Positions 1 to 7,401 of a DNA stretch of 34,407 nt are shown here, one piece after another. The notes below the pieces were generated by a model. It was not told where the DNA came from. It searched no databases and worked only from the letters and a program-made list of their open reading frames with translations. The stretch is from Brunnivagina elsteri CCALA 953 (GTDB lineage: Bacteria; Cyanobacteriota; Cyanobacteriia; Cyanobacteriales; Nostocaceae), in NCBI RefSeq assembly GCF_002289455.1, contig NZ_NTFS01000017.1, positions 1 through 34,407 on the forward strand. The letters are read 5' to 3'. The translations under genes were made by a program, and so were the position numbers. The stretch's first letter is position 1. Each line of letters opens with the position of its first letter.

Positions 1-747
1 AATTTGACTTTCTGGTAAACCGTTTATTTGGTTATCTGGTTTTACGGTTTTGGCATCTGCATCTTGGGCTTCGATTACAGGTGTAGGCTCTATAATCTGG
101 TTTTCTGGCTTTCTGGTTGCAGGTGTAGCTTCGTTACCCTCGATGTCAGACACTGCTGGTTCAGTAATTTTATTTTCTGGTAAACCGTTTATTTGGTTAT
201 CTGGTTTTACGGTTCTGGCATCTACATCTTGGGCTTCGATTACAGATGTAGACTCGACAATCTGGTTTTCTGGCTTTCTGGTTGTAGGCGTAGCTTCGTT
301 ACCCTCGATGTCAGACACTGCTGGTTCAGTAATCTGATTTTCTGGTAAACCATCTATTTGGGTATCTGGTTTTTTGGTATTACGAGTAGTGCTGGATGGT
401 GATGATTTACTTTGCACTTTACCAGTAGTTTGGGTTCCTGATTTTTTGTTTTTTTGGTTTGCAGCATTTGATGCAGTTTGCTTGGTGCTTGAATTCCTCG
501 TTTTTGACTTAGGTTGGGTTTCTGGTTTGCTGGTTTTCTGGGTTTCTGCAAAGCTAGAAGTTGCCTCTGTAGGTTCGTTATTACCTGGATCGGTTTGAGT
601 TTCCAATTGGGGTGGTGTAGATGCAGTCTCGCCAACTTCCTGGTTTTCTGGTAAACCAGAAGTTTGGTTTTGCGGTTTTTTGGCTGCTGCAATCAATTTT
701 GAAATTGGTCTTTCTTCAGGTTTTTGATTTTGTTTTCTTGTTGTCAT
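1..747 (-). CDS. repeat-rich partner gene of parA (3' end beyond window)
   Basis: Reading the minus strand from ATG at 747 gives an uninterrupted frame to the left edge (about 249 codons), beginning MTTRKQNQKPEERPISKL. It overlaps the parA stop as ATGA (744-747), so the two are probably translationally coupled. Composition is dominated by N, Q, K, P, T and E, with no hydrophobic core, which suggests a largely disordered protein. From about residue 135 it consists of 55-residue repeats containing KPENQ and NGLPENQ motifs. The basic N-terminal stretch could bind DNA. Position after parA is that of a ParB-like or centromere-binding adaptor. I see no ParB/Srx or HTH domain in the visible part, so that role is inferred from context only. 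The C-terminus is outside the window. Confidence 0.75.
   Translation of the reverse strand, partial: MTTRKQNQKPEERPISKLIAAAKKPQNQTSGLPENQEVGETASTPPQLETQTDPGNNEPTEATSSFAETQKTSKPETQPKSKTRNSSTKQTASNAANQKNKKSGTQTTGKVQSKSSPSSTTRNTKKPDTQIDGLPENQITEPAVSDIEGNEATPTTRKPENQIVESTSVIEAQDVDARTVKPDNQINGLPENKITEPAVSDIEGNEATPATRKPENQIIEPTPVIEAQDADAKTVKPDNQINGLPESQI
12..376. repeat. 165-bp tandem repeats inside the parA-partner gene
   Basis: Two near-identical 165-bp units (about 12-176 and 177-341) and the start of a third (342 to about 376) lie head to tail. The anchor tctggtaaacc recurs exactly 165 bp apart. 165 is a multiple of three, so each unit adds 55 residues in frame. Units differ at only a few bases, which points to recent duplication or homogenisation. 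Each contains several copies of a ctggtt-rich motif (such as CTGGTTTTCTGG) that also occurs outside the gene, near the parA start. Confidence 0.85.
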
Positions 748-1352
748 TTGTTTAATAGCTCCAAAATCTCGTTACCAAGGGAAACGTAGTCATCCCACGC
801 TGATTTAAATCGATTGTCAACATCTCTAACCGACACACCTGCCATCGCGGCGCGTTCAAAACCAACAGTCCTGCGAACCATTGTTTTAAATACCGGAATA
901 CCACCTTCGGAGAGTTCTTTTTGCAGGGTTTCGCCTTCTTTACTTGGGTAGGGAGGTACTACTGTTAATAAGGTTCGGTAGTTTGCATCGCCGAGGTCTT
1001 TGACCATTTCCAGCATTGGTTCAAGGCTAACAATATCCGGCTTGGTGGGGAGAATCAGTAGGTCACAGCCCTTTGCTAATTCTTTCAAATCGTCAGAATC
1101 CGGACGTGCTGGAGTATCTATAATGACTAATTCAGCCTCGTTGATTAATTTAAAAGCCTGCCGTTCGTCGGCAACTTGAAAAGGTAGCGAGCCGCGTTTT
1201 GACCAAGATACAGCCGTGCGGTTGGGGTCGGCATCCACAAGGAGAGTACGGAAGCGTGAGCCAAAAAATGTACCTAAATGCACAGCTGTCGTGCTTTTTC
1301 CTACACCTCCTTTATATCCTGTAACCGTAATTATGGTTTTCTGGTTTTGCAT
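744..1352 (-). CDS. parA: ParA-family plasmid partition ATPase
   Basis: 202 residues. A deviant Walker A (KGGVGKST, residues 14-21) with its signature lysine, the LLVDADPN switch segment near residue 40 and a Walker B-like LVIIDTPARP near residue 75 identify a MinD/ParA ATPase. The short length and absence of an N-terminal HTH fit small type Ib-like plasmid ParAs. ParA dimers bind DNA non-specifically in the ATP state and move plasmid copies apart through an adaptor bound at a centromere. The downstream repeat-rich gene overlaps the stop by four bases and is the likely adaptor. Upstream DNA carries ctggtt-type motifs that could be operator or parS-like sites. The family call is firm; the type is inferred. 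Confidence 0.93.
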   Translation of the reverse strand: MQNQKTIITVTGYKGGVGKSTTAVHLGTFFGSRFRTLLVDADPNRTAVSWSKRGSLPFQVADERQAFKLINEAELVIIDTPARPDSDDLKELAKGCDLLILPTKPDIVSLEPMLEMVKDLGDANYRTLLTVVPPYPSKEGETLQKELSEGGIPVFKTMVRRTVGFERAAMAGVSVRDVDNRFKSAWDDYVSLGNEILELLNK

Positions 1353-1761
1353 ATAAATGGTATCCCATAAAGTTGGTTGTTTGGTTTTCTGGTTGGACTA
1401 TTTAGCTGCAACAGTAGTGATTTTGGTTACGGATGTCAAGCAACTATCCGACAATAACTGCAATAGAACCCCTAATTTTCTAAGTGCCATGCTTGTTAGA
1501 ATCAACAGTATTATGGGTCATCGCACCAAAAAAGGTTTTTTGTACGTTAATAAATCAGATAAATTGCTAAAAGCATTATCATACAAGACTTTCAGTCCAA
1601 TAATTTGGAAGAATGTTTTCAATACTGCTCGGTAAAAAAACTAAAATCTAAGCGGATAACACCGTAGTTTTCAGTATAAATAACTAAATAATAATATTTT
1701 TTTTGTCCTTAAGTTAACATTTACTATTAGAAACAGCATTGTTGTACAAAGGGTAGAAACT
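1353..1761. promoter_or_regulatory. divergent intergenic region between parA and the GTPase operon
   Basis: 409 bases without a convincing gene. Next to parA, 1372-1397 contains ttggttgtttggttttctgg, the same motif that fills the parA-partner gene; a further copy overlaps the parA start codon region (1335-1349). This suggests autoregulation or a centromere site. The other end is AT-rich with promoter-like sequence (tataaat near 1675, then a T-run near 1700) before the GTPase gene. A 92-codon open frame at 1357-1635 has no coding look. Confidence 0.45.
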
Positions 1762-2793
1762 ATGACATATAGTAAGTCTGATGAAAAAAAAACACGAGAC
1801 TTTCTTGAAAGGCTAACAAATAGGTTACAAGATCAGGTAGGCGATGAGTTCACCTTCCTCTTAGTTGGGCGAACGGGTGTTGGTAAATCCAGCACTATCA
1901 ATAGCCTAATGGGTAAAGAAGTTGCACCAGTTGGTGATTATGAACCAACAACGATGGAGATTGAGTTTTATGATAATGAAATTAATGGGGTAAACTTCAC
2001 GGTTATTGATACTCCTGGTCTCTGCGATGATTTCGAGGAGAAAGGTAACGATTACGATTACCTCGAAAAAATGCGTAGTGAAATTGATCAAGTTGACTGT
2101 ACTTGGTTCGTATCCCGGCTAGATGAAACAAGAGTTACTCGTGATGAAAAAGAGGGAATTAAGCTGATATCAGAGGCTTTTGGTGAAGAAATTTGGGAAA
2201 AGGCTATTATCGTCTTTACATTTGCCGGAAATGTCGCACCTGAAAAGTACCGAACCGCTTTAAAGGAAAGAACTCGACTTATACGACAAGAAATTACTAA
2301 ATATGCTGGAACTGCCATTGCTGAGAATATCCCATCAGTTGCGGTGGACAATACTCAGCCAACTACTCCGGACAAGAAAAAGTGGCTAAACAAGCTTTAT
2401 ACCCAAGTCTATGTCAGCATGTCTACACAAAGTTCTTTACCTTTCTTGATGTCAACCGTTCATCGGATCAAACGTCCTGAACCCTCAACGGAGATTATCT
2501 ATGTTCCTTCTCCTGTTTATTATCCAGTAACTAGTTCGAGGAATCCTTCTTCTCCCAATTCTGATCCAGTACCTAATCCGGGCTATTCTCAAACTCAATG
2601 GAAAGATGAAATTGAGTTTACCGAGGAAGATAGAACAGCAATCGATAGAAAGACACGAACACTTATCGAAACAACTGCTATGGGAGCAACAGTAGGAGCC
2701 GCAGTTGGTAGCCTTGCTGGTCCCGTAGGAACCGCAGTTGGAGGAGCAATCGGAGCAGCCATTGGATTTTTCGGTGGATTGTTCTCAAGGTAA
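1762..2793 (+). CDS. TOC34/AIG1-like GTPase with glycine-rich hydrophobic tail
   Basis: 343 residues. G1 is GRTGVGKSS (36-44), a G2-type threonine lies at 63/64 and G3 is DTPGL (83-87). Then come SRLDETR (118-124) and, in place of NKxD, VFTFAG (151-156). The RLDxxRV block, the xxIWEKAIIVFT strand and the non-canonical G4 resemble chloroplast TOC34/TOC159 import GTPases and the AIG1/GIMAP relatives rather than Era or Der. Residues about 235-275 are proline- and serine-rich. The last about 40 residues (from 302) form a Gly/Ala zipper-like hydrophobic stretch that probably inserts in or lies on a membrane. No signal peptide. First gene of a three-gene operon with a smaller paralogue 16 bp downstream, so heterodimers are plausible. 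Function in cyanobacteria is unknown to me. Confidence 0.88.
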   Translation: MTYSKSDEKKTRDFLERLTNRLQDQVGDEFTFLLVGRTGVGKSSTINSLMGKEVAPVGDYEPTTMEIEFYDNEINGVNFTVIDTPGLCDDFEEKGNDYDYLEKMRSEIDQVDCTWFVSRLDETRVTRDEKEGIKLISEAFGEEIWEKAIIVFTFAGNVAPEKYRTALKERTRLIRQEITKYAGTAIAENIPSVAVDNTQPTTPDKKKWLNKLYTQVYVSMSTQSSLPFLMSTVHRIKRPEPSTEIIYVPSPVYYPVTSSRNPSSPNSDPVPNPGYSQTQWKDEIEFTEEDRTAIDRKTRTLIETTAMGATVGAAVGSLAGPVGTAVGGAIGAAIGFFGGLFSR

Positions 2794-2809
2794 AAGTTAA
2801 GCTCAAATT

Positions 2810-3373
2810 ATGCGAAAGTTTTTGATTGTTGGTCGTACTGGAGTCGGTAAGTCGAGCTTCATTAACTCGACATTCGGGGCATACATTGCTAAAACGTCGG
2901 ATTTTGAGGCTTGTACAAAATTTGTCGAACACTATGCCCGGAACACTCCTTTGGGAGATATTTGTTTAATTGATACCCCAGGATTAGCTGAGGATGACGA
3001 GGCTTCTGACAGAGCATATCTTTCACTTGTCAAATCTAAAGTCGATTTGCATAATTTACACGCTACTCTCTATGTATCACGATTGGATGAAACAAGGTTT
3101 CGCCCAGATGAAAAACGCACACTACGTTTTTTAACAGAACAACTTGGTTCTATTGTATGGCGGCGAACCATCTTGGTTTTCACCTTTGCTGGATCAATCC
3201 CGTATAGTCATGTCGAGGAAGCAACAGAGTATAGAACTCAACAAATAAGAGAGTATTTGGCAACCCTGGTGCCATATGACTTTAGTAGCTTTCAAGAGGT
3301 ATGGCGAACTGACAATGTAGTATATGATTGGACTCCTAATGGAGTGTCTGCATTATCTTTAATGAAAAAGTAA
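2810..3373 (+). CDS. small TOC34/AIG1-like GTPase, paralogue of the upstream gene
   Basis: 187 residues, essentially a bare G domain. G1 GRTGVGKSS is at 8-16, G3 DTPGL at 55-59, SRLDETRF at 90-97 and the atypical G4 VFTFAG at 123-128. It shares these blocks with the preceding GTPase but lacks both the N-terminal extension and the glycine-rich tail, so it should be soluble. It begins 16 bp after the preceding stop, so the pair is co-transcribed. TOC and GIMAP GTPases work through G-domain dimers, and a membrane-anchored plus a soluble partner is the natural reading here. It seems to stop soon after the G domain (ends SALSLMKK); a slight truncation cannot be excluded. Confidence 0.85.
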   Translation: MRKFLIVGRTGVGKSSFINSTFGAYIAKTSDFEACTKFVEHYARNTPLGDICLIDTPGLAEDDEASDRAYLSLVKSKVDLHNLHATLYVSRLDETRFRPDEKRTLRFLTEQLGSIVWRRTILVFTFAGSIPYSHVEEATEYRTQQIREYLATLVPYDFSSFQEVWRTDNVVYDWTPNGVSALSLMKK

Positions 3374-3394
3374 ACTATTGTGTAGTTAGTATTA

Positions 3395-3601
3395 ATGGGC
3401 AAAATCCTTATGTCCGCCAAATCAGAGGTTCTTAGAGAACAAAAAGTTGTGAGAGCGGCAAAAGCTCTCCAAAGAGCTAGAAGCCTGAGAAACACCAGAA
3501 GAACTATTGGTGTGAGTGGCATTATTGAGCATATTGAGGATGTTGACGGCGATTGGTTAGAAAACTGGACAGATACGCCAAACACTCTTCTCGAACGATG
3601 A
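3395..3601 (+). CDS. small basic hypothetical protein, third gene of the GTPase operon
   Basis: 68 residues, starting 21 bp after the second GTPase and followed by a terminator, so it probably belongs to the same transcript. The first two thirds are Arg/Lys/Ala-rich and likely helical (REQKVVRAAKALQRARSLRN); the last third is acidic and contains Trp-Leu-Glu-Asn-Trp. An ATG at 3410 is an alternative start. I do not recognise the family. A charged helical partner for the GTPases is possible but unproven; chance coding also remains possible. Confidence 0.5.
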   Translation: MGKILMSAKSEVLREQKVVRAAKALQRARSLRNTRRTIGVSGIIEHIEDVDGDWLENWTDTPNTLLER

Positions 3602-3683
3602 AGCAGATAAGGGTGCTTTGAGCTTGTAAATATCAAGCTAGATTGTTTGTAATTATTTTGAGAAATATCACGACTCCCACGAA

Positions 3684-3716
3684 GAAGCCTCAACTAAATC
3701 TGAGGCTTCTCGTTTT
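3684..3716 (+). terminator. rho-independent terminator of the GTPase operon
   Basis: A perfect 9-bp stem, GAAGCCTCA (3684-3692) with TGAGGCTTC (3701-3709), an 8-base loop, then tcgtttt. It sits about 80 bp after the last gene of the plus-strand GTPase operon. Confidence 0.85.
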
Positions 3717-3776
3717 GGCTGTCAAAACTCGAAGACTATCAATTAATCTCAGCATTTTAATTTCTGAGTGGAGTTA

Positions 3777-3864
3777 AATTGAGGCAAGTGGAGCCAAACA
3801 AGGGCAGAAAATCAGGAAAAATTAATCAGGTTTTCTGATAATTAGGCTCCAAGTGTCTCCAATT
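3777..3864. repeat. nested long inverted repeat
   Basis: Outer imperfect arms of about 19 bp (3777-3795, containing GTGGAGCC, and 3845-3864, containing GGCTCCAAG) enclose an inner pair, ATCAGGAAAA (3811-3820) with TTTTCTGAT (3831-3839). The whole could extrude as a cruciform or fold as a single-strand hairpin. No gene covers it. It lies in the non-coding block upstream of the relaxase. Confidence 0.6.
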
Positions 3865-3974
3865 GCAAGCAAATAATTCGTGAAATCTTCTGTTCTTAAT
3901 TATTCCCCCGGAAAATTTCACCTCAATCTTGATATCGCGGTTGTGGAAGCTTACTACAAGAAAAATCAAAAATA

Positions 3975-3995
3975 ATTAATTAACTGTTAATTAAT
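3975..3995. repeat. 21-bp AT-rich perfect palindrome
   Basis: ATTAATTAAC (3975-3984), one central base, GTTAATTAAT (3986-3995). It is flanked by very AT-rich sequence of the type seen in origin unwinding elements. Confidence 0.7.
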
Positions 3996-4030
3996 AAGTA
4001 AATAAAGTGAAATTATCCGTCATTTATTTC

Positions 4031-4150
4031 AAGTAATTCCAAGGAATTCCAAGGAATTACAAGGTAAATTATAAGAAAAATTTATTGTTTTTCTAGTCTA
4101 TGAGGAAGCCAAATTCCTTTTAATTCCTTTTGATTCCTTTTAATTCCTTC
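4031..4150. repeat. two opposed arrays of 10-bp repeats (iteron-like)
   Basis: Left array, 4031-4068: four 10-bp steps based on AAGGAATTCC. Right array, 4111-4150: four 10-bp steps based on TAATTCCTTT, which is the left unit's core in the opposite orientation. About 42 bp of AT-rich DNA separates them. The 10-bp spacing places every unit on one face of the helix, as expected of a cooperative protein-binding array such as replication iterons, a centromere or a transfer-region site. Confidence 0.7.
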
Positions 4151-4197
4151 ACTACGAACACATTCGTTAAAATAAATATCGCGTATTAATTTCGTTC

Positions 4198-4218
4198 ATG
4201 GTGTAGTATATACACCAT
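4198..4218. promoter_or_regulatory. operator-like palindrome ATGGTGTA-N5-TACACCAT
   Basis: Perfect 8-bp arms at 4198-4205 and 4211-4218 with spacer gtata, typical in size for a dimeric repressor site. Its core resembles the ctacac/gtgtag arms of the site before the ribbon-helix-helix gene at 19192, so both could be bound by the same protein. Confidence 0.5.
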
Positions 4219-4787
4219 TAGATTTCTAGATTATTAATGACCTCCCGGAGTGGTTGAGGATATTGTGAGGTTTGCAAGAGGAACAAACACAACTAGTCAT
4301 AGATTAGTTATATTTATAATCTCTTCTGAAACCCCTCACCAAACACTCAAATTTTCCTCAAATAATCCTCACACCAAAAAGTGTTTTTCAGCCAAGTCAA
4401 AAATCTTTATTAGGCTTTATTTTGCCAATATTCGTTGTTTGTTAGAATATTTGGTAGCTTTTCGACATTTATATAATGCTCCCACCAGCTTTCCTCAATA
4501 TTTATATGATGCTCCCAGTAGCAAACAGTTACTTACCAGAAAACTAAGCAATTTTACCTACCAGATTTTAGTAGGGATTAGGTAGGGATTTAGGGGTAAT
4601 TATCAGGTTAGTGGCTAATATTTCCCTAGTAAATCCCTTTTACTCGCATTTATTTCGTATTAATTCGATGCAACGATAATTTCGTCAAAACAAGGGCGTA
4701 GATTGCGCTTGTTACTGGGTTTCACGTATTTTTAAAATCCGGCGTTTCCAACACATCTGCTACTACAAAAAAAGCCATTTCGAGCAG
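4219..4787. other. gene-free AT-rich stretch with short direct repeats
   Basis: No credible gene. A 111-codon open frame at 4250-4585 overlaps repeats and looks random. An 18-bp unit ending in atgctccca occurs twice 33 bp apart (4467-4484 and 4500-4517), and gtaggga-type repeats occur at 4569-4592. Together with 3720-4218 this makes over 1.2 kb of structured non-coding DNA before the relaxase. Confidence 0.55.
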
Positions 4788-4885
4788 CTTCGTTATAATC
4801 GAAGTGAACTCACTTCACTTCTGTGCCCTGCGGGTGGGCTGCGCCCATCTTCGTTCGCCATGCTGGCTCTCTCAGACACAGAAGT
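4788..4885. repeat. cluster of inverted repeats upstream of mob (candidate oriT)
   Basis: Four inverted repeats in 100 bp: CTTCG/CGAAG (4788-4792, 4800-4804); GAAGTGA/TCACTTC (4801-4807, 4810-4816); ACTTCTGTG/CACAGAAGT (4817-4825, 4877-4885); and inside the latter TGGGC/GCCCA (4835-4839, 4843-4847). MobV-family relaxases usually nick near inverted repeats just upstream of their own gene, and this cluster ends 50 bp before the relaxase start. I cannot identify the nick site. Confidence 0.4.
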
Positions 4886-4934
4886 AAGTTCGCCCTGCGG
4901 GGCATGTTCCTAAATTATTGGTGGGGTTTTTTCA

Positions 4935-6512
4935 ATGACCGCAAAAGCGATTATGCGCGTTGGGAAATTAAAAAGTTTGGGCAGTGTGGGCGGCAGCGAA
5001 AAACATACTGCTCGTCTTCAAGATACACCAAATGCTGACCCATATAAAGAAAATATTCGGCTGATTGGCGATAACGATGACCCCGAATTAGAAAAAATTG
5101 TTTTAGACAAAATTTCTGACAATACTAAACATAAGCCGCGTAAAGATGCGGTGCTGTGCAGCGAAATATTTCTTTCGGCATCCCCTGAATATTTTCGTCC
5201 CCATGACCCGTCGATGGCGGGGGAATGGGATGATTCTTTGATGTGGAATTTTGCGAATGCTTCTAAAAAATGGCTGCAAGATAATTTTGGCGATAAATGC
5301 GTTCGTGCTGAATTACATTTGGATGAATCTACTCCCCACATTCACGCTTATATCGTTCCCCTCAACGATAAAACCAAACAATTGAGCCACAAAGCGATGT
5401 TTGGAGGTGATGGACGGCAAGCCAGTATTAAATTATCTAAGTTTCAAGATTCTTATGCCAAGGAACTCGCACCTTTGGGAATTGAACGTGGGGTAAAGGG
5501 TTCACAAGCCACGCACACCAAGGTGAAGGAATATTATGAGGCAGTAAATAAGGAGCCTTTGACGCTGGAATTGGACAGATTGGCTCCAAAACAGGGGGAG
5601 ACGGCACAGCAATTATTTGAACGCATTAAATCTGACCCCGCAATTCAAACCATCAATCACCAGCTAGCAGATAGAAGCAGGATGATTGGGTTAGAAAAAC
5701 GCGCTTCAAGGAGTGCGATCGCATCTGAAAAATTACGGCAACAGTTAGAAAATCGTGTCCAGGAACTAGAAGAAGAGAATTTTTACTCTCAACAGCAAGC
5801 TGATAAATTAAGGGATTTGCCCCTGGAGGATGTGGCTTGGCATTTGGGGTTAGATAAGGCTGACAAGGGAGATAACCGTTGGAAGGGTTTGGGGCAGGTT
5901 ATCAGTATTAATGCTTCTAAATGGTACGATTTTACGGCGGAAAAAGGTGGGGGTGGGGCGATTGATTTGGTGATGCACGTCACGGGGTGTAATTTTCGTT
6001 CGTCCTTGGCTTGGTTATGCGATCGCTTCTCCGAGGAGGGAATGTTGCGTGCTTCCAGGGCAAAGGTGGAAGAGCAAGCGACTAAAATTGTTGCGGACGA
6101 ACCCGCACCGCAGTTTCTACATCCTTCTGGGGATGAGTCTAAGTGGCTTAATGTAAAGAATTATTTGACCAAAGCTAGGGGACTACCGGAGAATTTTATC
6201 GATGGTCTTCATTCCAAGGGATGGCTCTATGCCGACAAGGAGCAAAATGCTGTTTTTACCATGCGCGAGCTTCCCACGGGTGCGACATCGGAAGATTGCG
6301 AAACCAATGGTGCATTTTTGCGAGGGACACGGGGGGAAGAGAATGCCTTTATGGGATACGCATCGGGTACGAAGCGAACCGAGGGGTGGTTTTATTTCCA
6401 CTTTGGAGGTAAAGCAACGGATGAAATTGAAAAAGTTGTCCTAAGTAAATCCCCCATTGATGCTATTTCTTGTGCTGCGTTTTCTTTAGCCGCAAGTTCC
6501 GGGGTGAAATAA
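4935..6512 (+). CDS. mobV: MobV-type relaxase fused to a truncated primase-like (Toprim) module
   Basis: 525 residues. The N-terminus (AIMRVGKLKSLGSVGGSEKH) matches the usual MobV/Pre start and supports ATG 4935. Motif I region has H24 and R27 followed by NADP; motif III is HLDESTPHIH (128-137), the metal-binding three-histidine signature. This enzyme would nick one strand at oriT for transfer. Residues about 250-295 form a coiled coil. Residues about 300-380 (DVAWHLGLD, GGGGAIDLV) look like the CHC2/DUF3991-type primase-like region, and the C-terminus enters a Toprim fold (VVLSKSPIDAISC). The frame ends there, just at the edge of a MITE-like element, so the rest of the Toprim domain is missing. 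The relaxase part is intact and may still work; the primase-like part is probably dead. Confidence 0.88.
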   Translation: MTAKAIMRVGKLKSLGSVGGSEKHTARLQDTPNADPYKENIRLIGDNDDPELEKIVLDKISDNTKHKPRKDAVLCSEIFLSASPEYFRPHDPSMAGEWDDSLMWNFANASKKWLQDNFGDKCVRAELHLDESTPHIHAYIVPLNDKTKQLSHKAMFGGDGRQASIKLSKFQDSYAKELAPLGIERGVKGSQATHTKVKEYYEAVNKEPLTLELDRLAPKQGETAQQLFERIKSDPAIQTINHQLADRSRMIGLEKRASRSAIASEKLRQQLENRVQELEEENFYSQQQADKLRDLPLEDVAWHLGLDKADKGDNRWKGLGQVISINASKWYDFTAEKGGGGAIDLVMHVTGCNFRSSLAWLCDRFSEEGMLRASRAKVEEQATKIVADEPAPQFLHPSGDESKWLNVKNYLTKARGLPENFIDGLHSKGWLYADKEQNAVFTMRELPTGATSEDCETNGAFLRGTRGEENAFMGYASGTKRTEGWFYFHFGGKATDEIEKVVLSKSPIDAISCAAFSLAASSGVK

Positions 6513-6741
6513 GCAGTGGTGCAGAAAGTTACGTTAAGGAATTAATCACCAGGAAGAAAAACTGTACCAATTGAAGGTTCTGAAATTTAAGAGCCTGAAA
6601 CCCTTGCTGTACCGTACTCGTTTGCTGTACCAAACAGAGTATAGGTTAATTGATACTTTGAGAATTTCAAAAAATATTGATTGATAGAATGCTCGCATAG
6701 TAAGGTTTTCAGCCTTAGCGTAACTTTCTGTACGATTGCTC
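6511..6741. mobile_element. MITE-like element with terminal inverted repeats
   Basis: Left end GTGCAGAAAGTTACGTTAAGG (6519-6539 region) and right end CCTTAGCGTAACTTTCTGTAC (6713-6733) are inverted repeats with two mismatches. A weaker match extends outward for about 8 more bases each side. The element is about 215-230 bp, AT-rich and has no transposase, as expected of a non-autonomous element moved in trans. It lies at the 3' end of the relaxase gene, and the relaxase stop codon falls in or at its left edge. I see no clear target-site duplication. Confidence 0.65.
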
Positions 6742-6992
6742 ATCTACCCCCGTTTTTAATAGGCAGGAACGTGCCAAAACAGGCTAAAAGTACGCACTCG
6801 TAATTACACAAATTACTAAAATCCTTATCAGGTAGGACTTTCAGACCAATGCTCCCTCCCAAAATCGCATCGATCCCCAAGAGTAGTACGATTTCTATGT
6901 AGGATTACGAAGCTGCCACCGGGAGCAATCTGATGCTGGCAAGCTTATGTGGTAGCCTGTTTGCTACGCTAAAAAATTATACAATCTTCTAT

Positions 6993-7301
6993 TTAAGCAG
7001 TAGCGGGGGTTGCTTCAGCTTTAGGTTCCTTCGGTTTCTTCTCAAAAGTTTGAATATTGGGTTCAAGCAACGCAAAACCTTTATCTGTTAAATCTCCCAT
7101 CTTCCCACTAATTGCTGCTATCCAGAGAGGGTAATTAGCTTGTGCATCAGTCAGTTTTTTCCACACTTTAGGTTTGACGGTGACAGACACAACCAAGCGA
7201 TCGCAATCAATTTCAAACTCCTGCCACCCATTCTCCAGAGTTTGAGCAACTGGTAGTTCGCTAATCTTAAGGGTAACTTCTAGCTTTCCTGATATTGCCA
7301 T
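6993..7301 (-). CDS. small conserved cyanobacterial protein (possibly FinO-like)
   Basis: 102 residues starting MAISGKLEVTLKISELP. A beta-rich first half (FEIDCDRLVVSVTVKPKVW) leads into KKLTDAQANYPLWIAAISGKMGD and LLEPNIQTFEKKPKEPKAE, ending in a charged, low-complexity tail. I recall similar small cyanobacterial proteins annotated as fertility-inhibition FinO-like, but I could not verify that and see no proof of RNA binding. Single gene, flanked on both sides by copies of a 19-bp repeat (6733-6751 and 7402-7420). Confidence 0.7.
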   Translation of the reverse strand: MAISGKLEVTLKISELPVAQTLENGWQEFEIDCDRLVVSVTVKPKVWKKLTDAQANYPLWIAAISGKMGDLTDKGFALLEPNIQTFEKKPKEPKAEATPATA

Positions 7302-7401
7302 AACGAAAAAACGTCCTGTTTTTAAGATTAAGATTCATAGGTTTTCAACTTTTATACTTATCACAAAAGTACCACTCGGTTAAACGGAGCATCTCCGGTA
7401 G

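Noticed and set aside
12-376. Tandem repeats considered as a CRISPR array
   Set aside because: Units are 165 bp, nearly identical throughout and in frame within a gene; there are no short repeats separated by unique spacers.
50-692. Open frames at 50-337 (plus) and 354-692 (minus)
   Set aside because: Both are frame shadows of the repeat-rich gene on the minus strand (1-747), whose true frame runs off the left edge.
1357-1635. 92-codon frame on the plus strand
   Set aside because: Lies in the parA upstream region; no ribosome binding site, and sequence shaped by ggtt-rich motifs.
4031-4150. 10-bp arrays considered as a degenerate CRISPR or a microsatellite
   Set aside because: Period is too short for CRISPR; two opposed arrays with fixed 10-bp phase fit protein binding sites better than slippage.
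4250-4585. 111-codon frame on the plus strand
   Set aside because: No family look, starts without a ribosome binding site and contains direct repeats; more likely non-coding.
6546-6743. 65-codon minus-strand frame inside the MITE-like element
   Set aside because: Aromatic-rich, no transposase motif and too short; the element appears non-autonomous.
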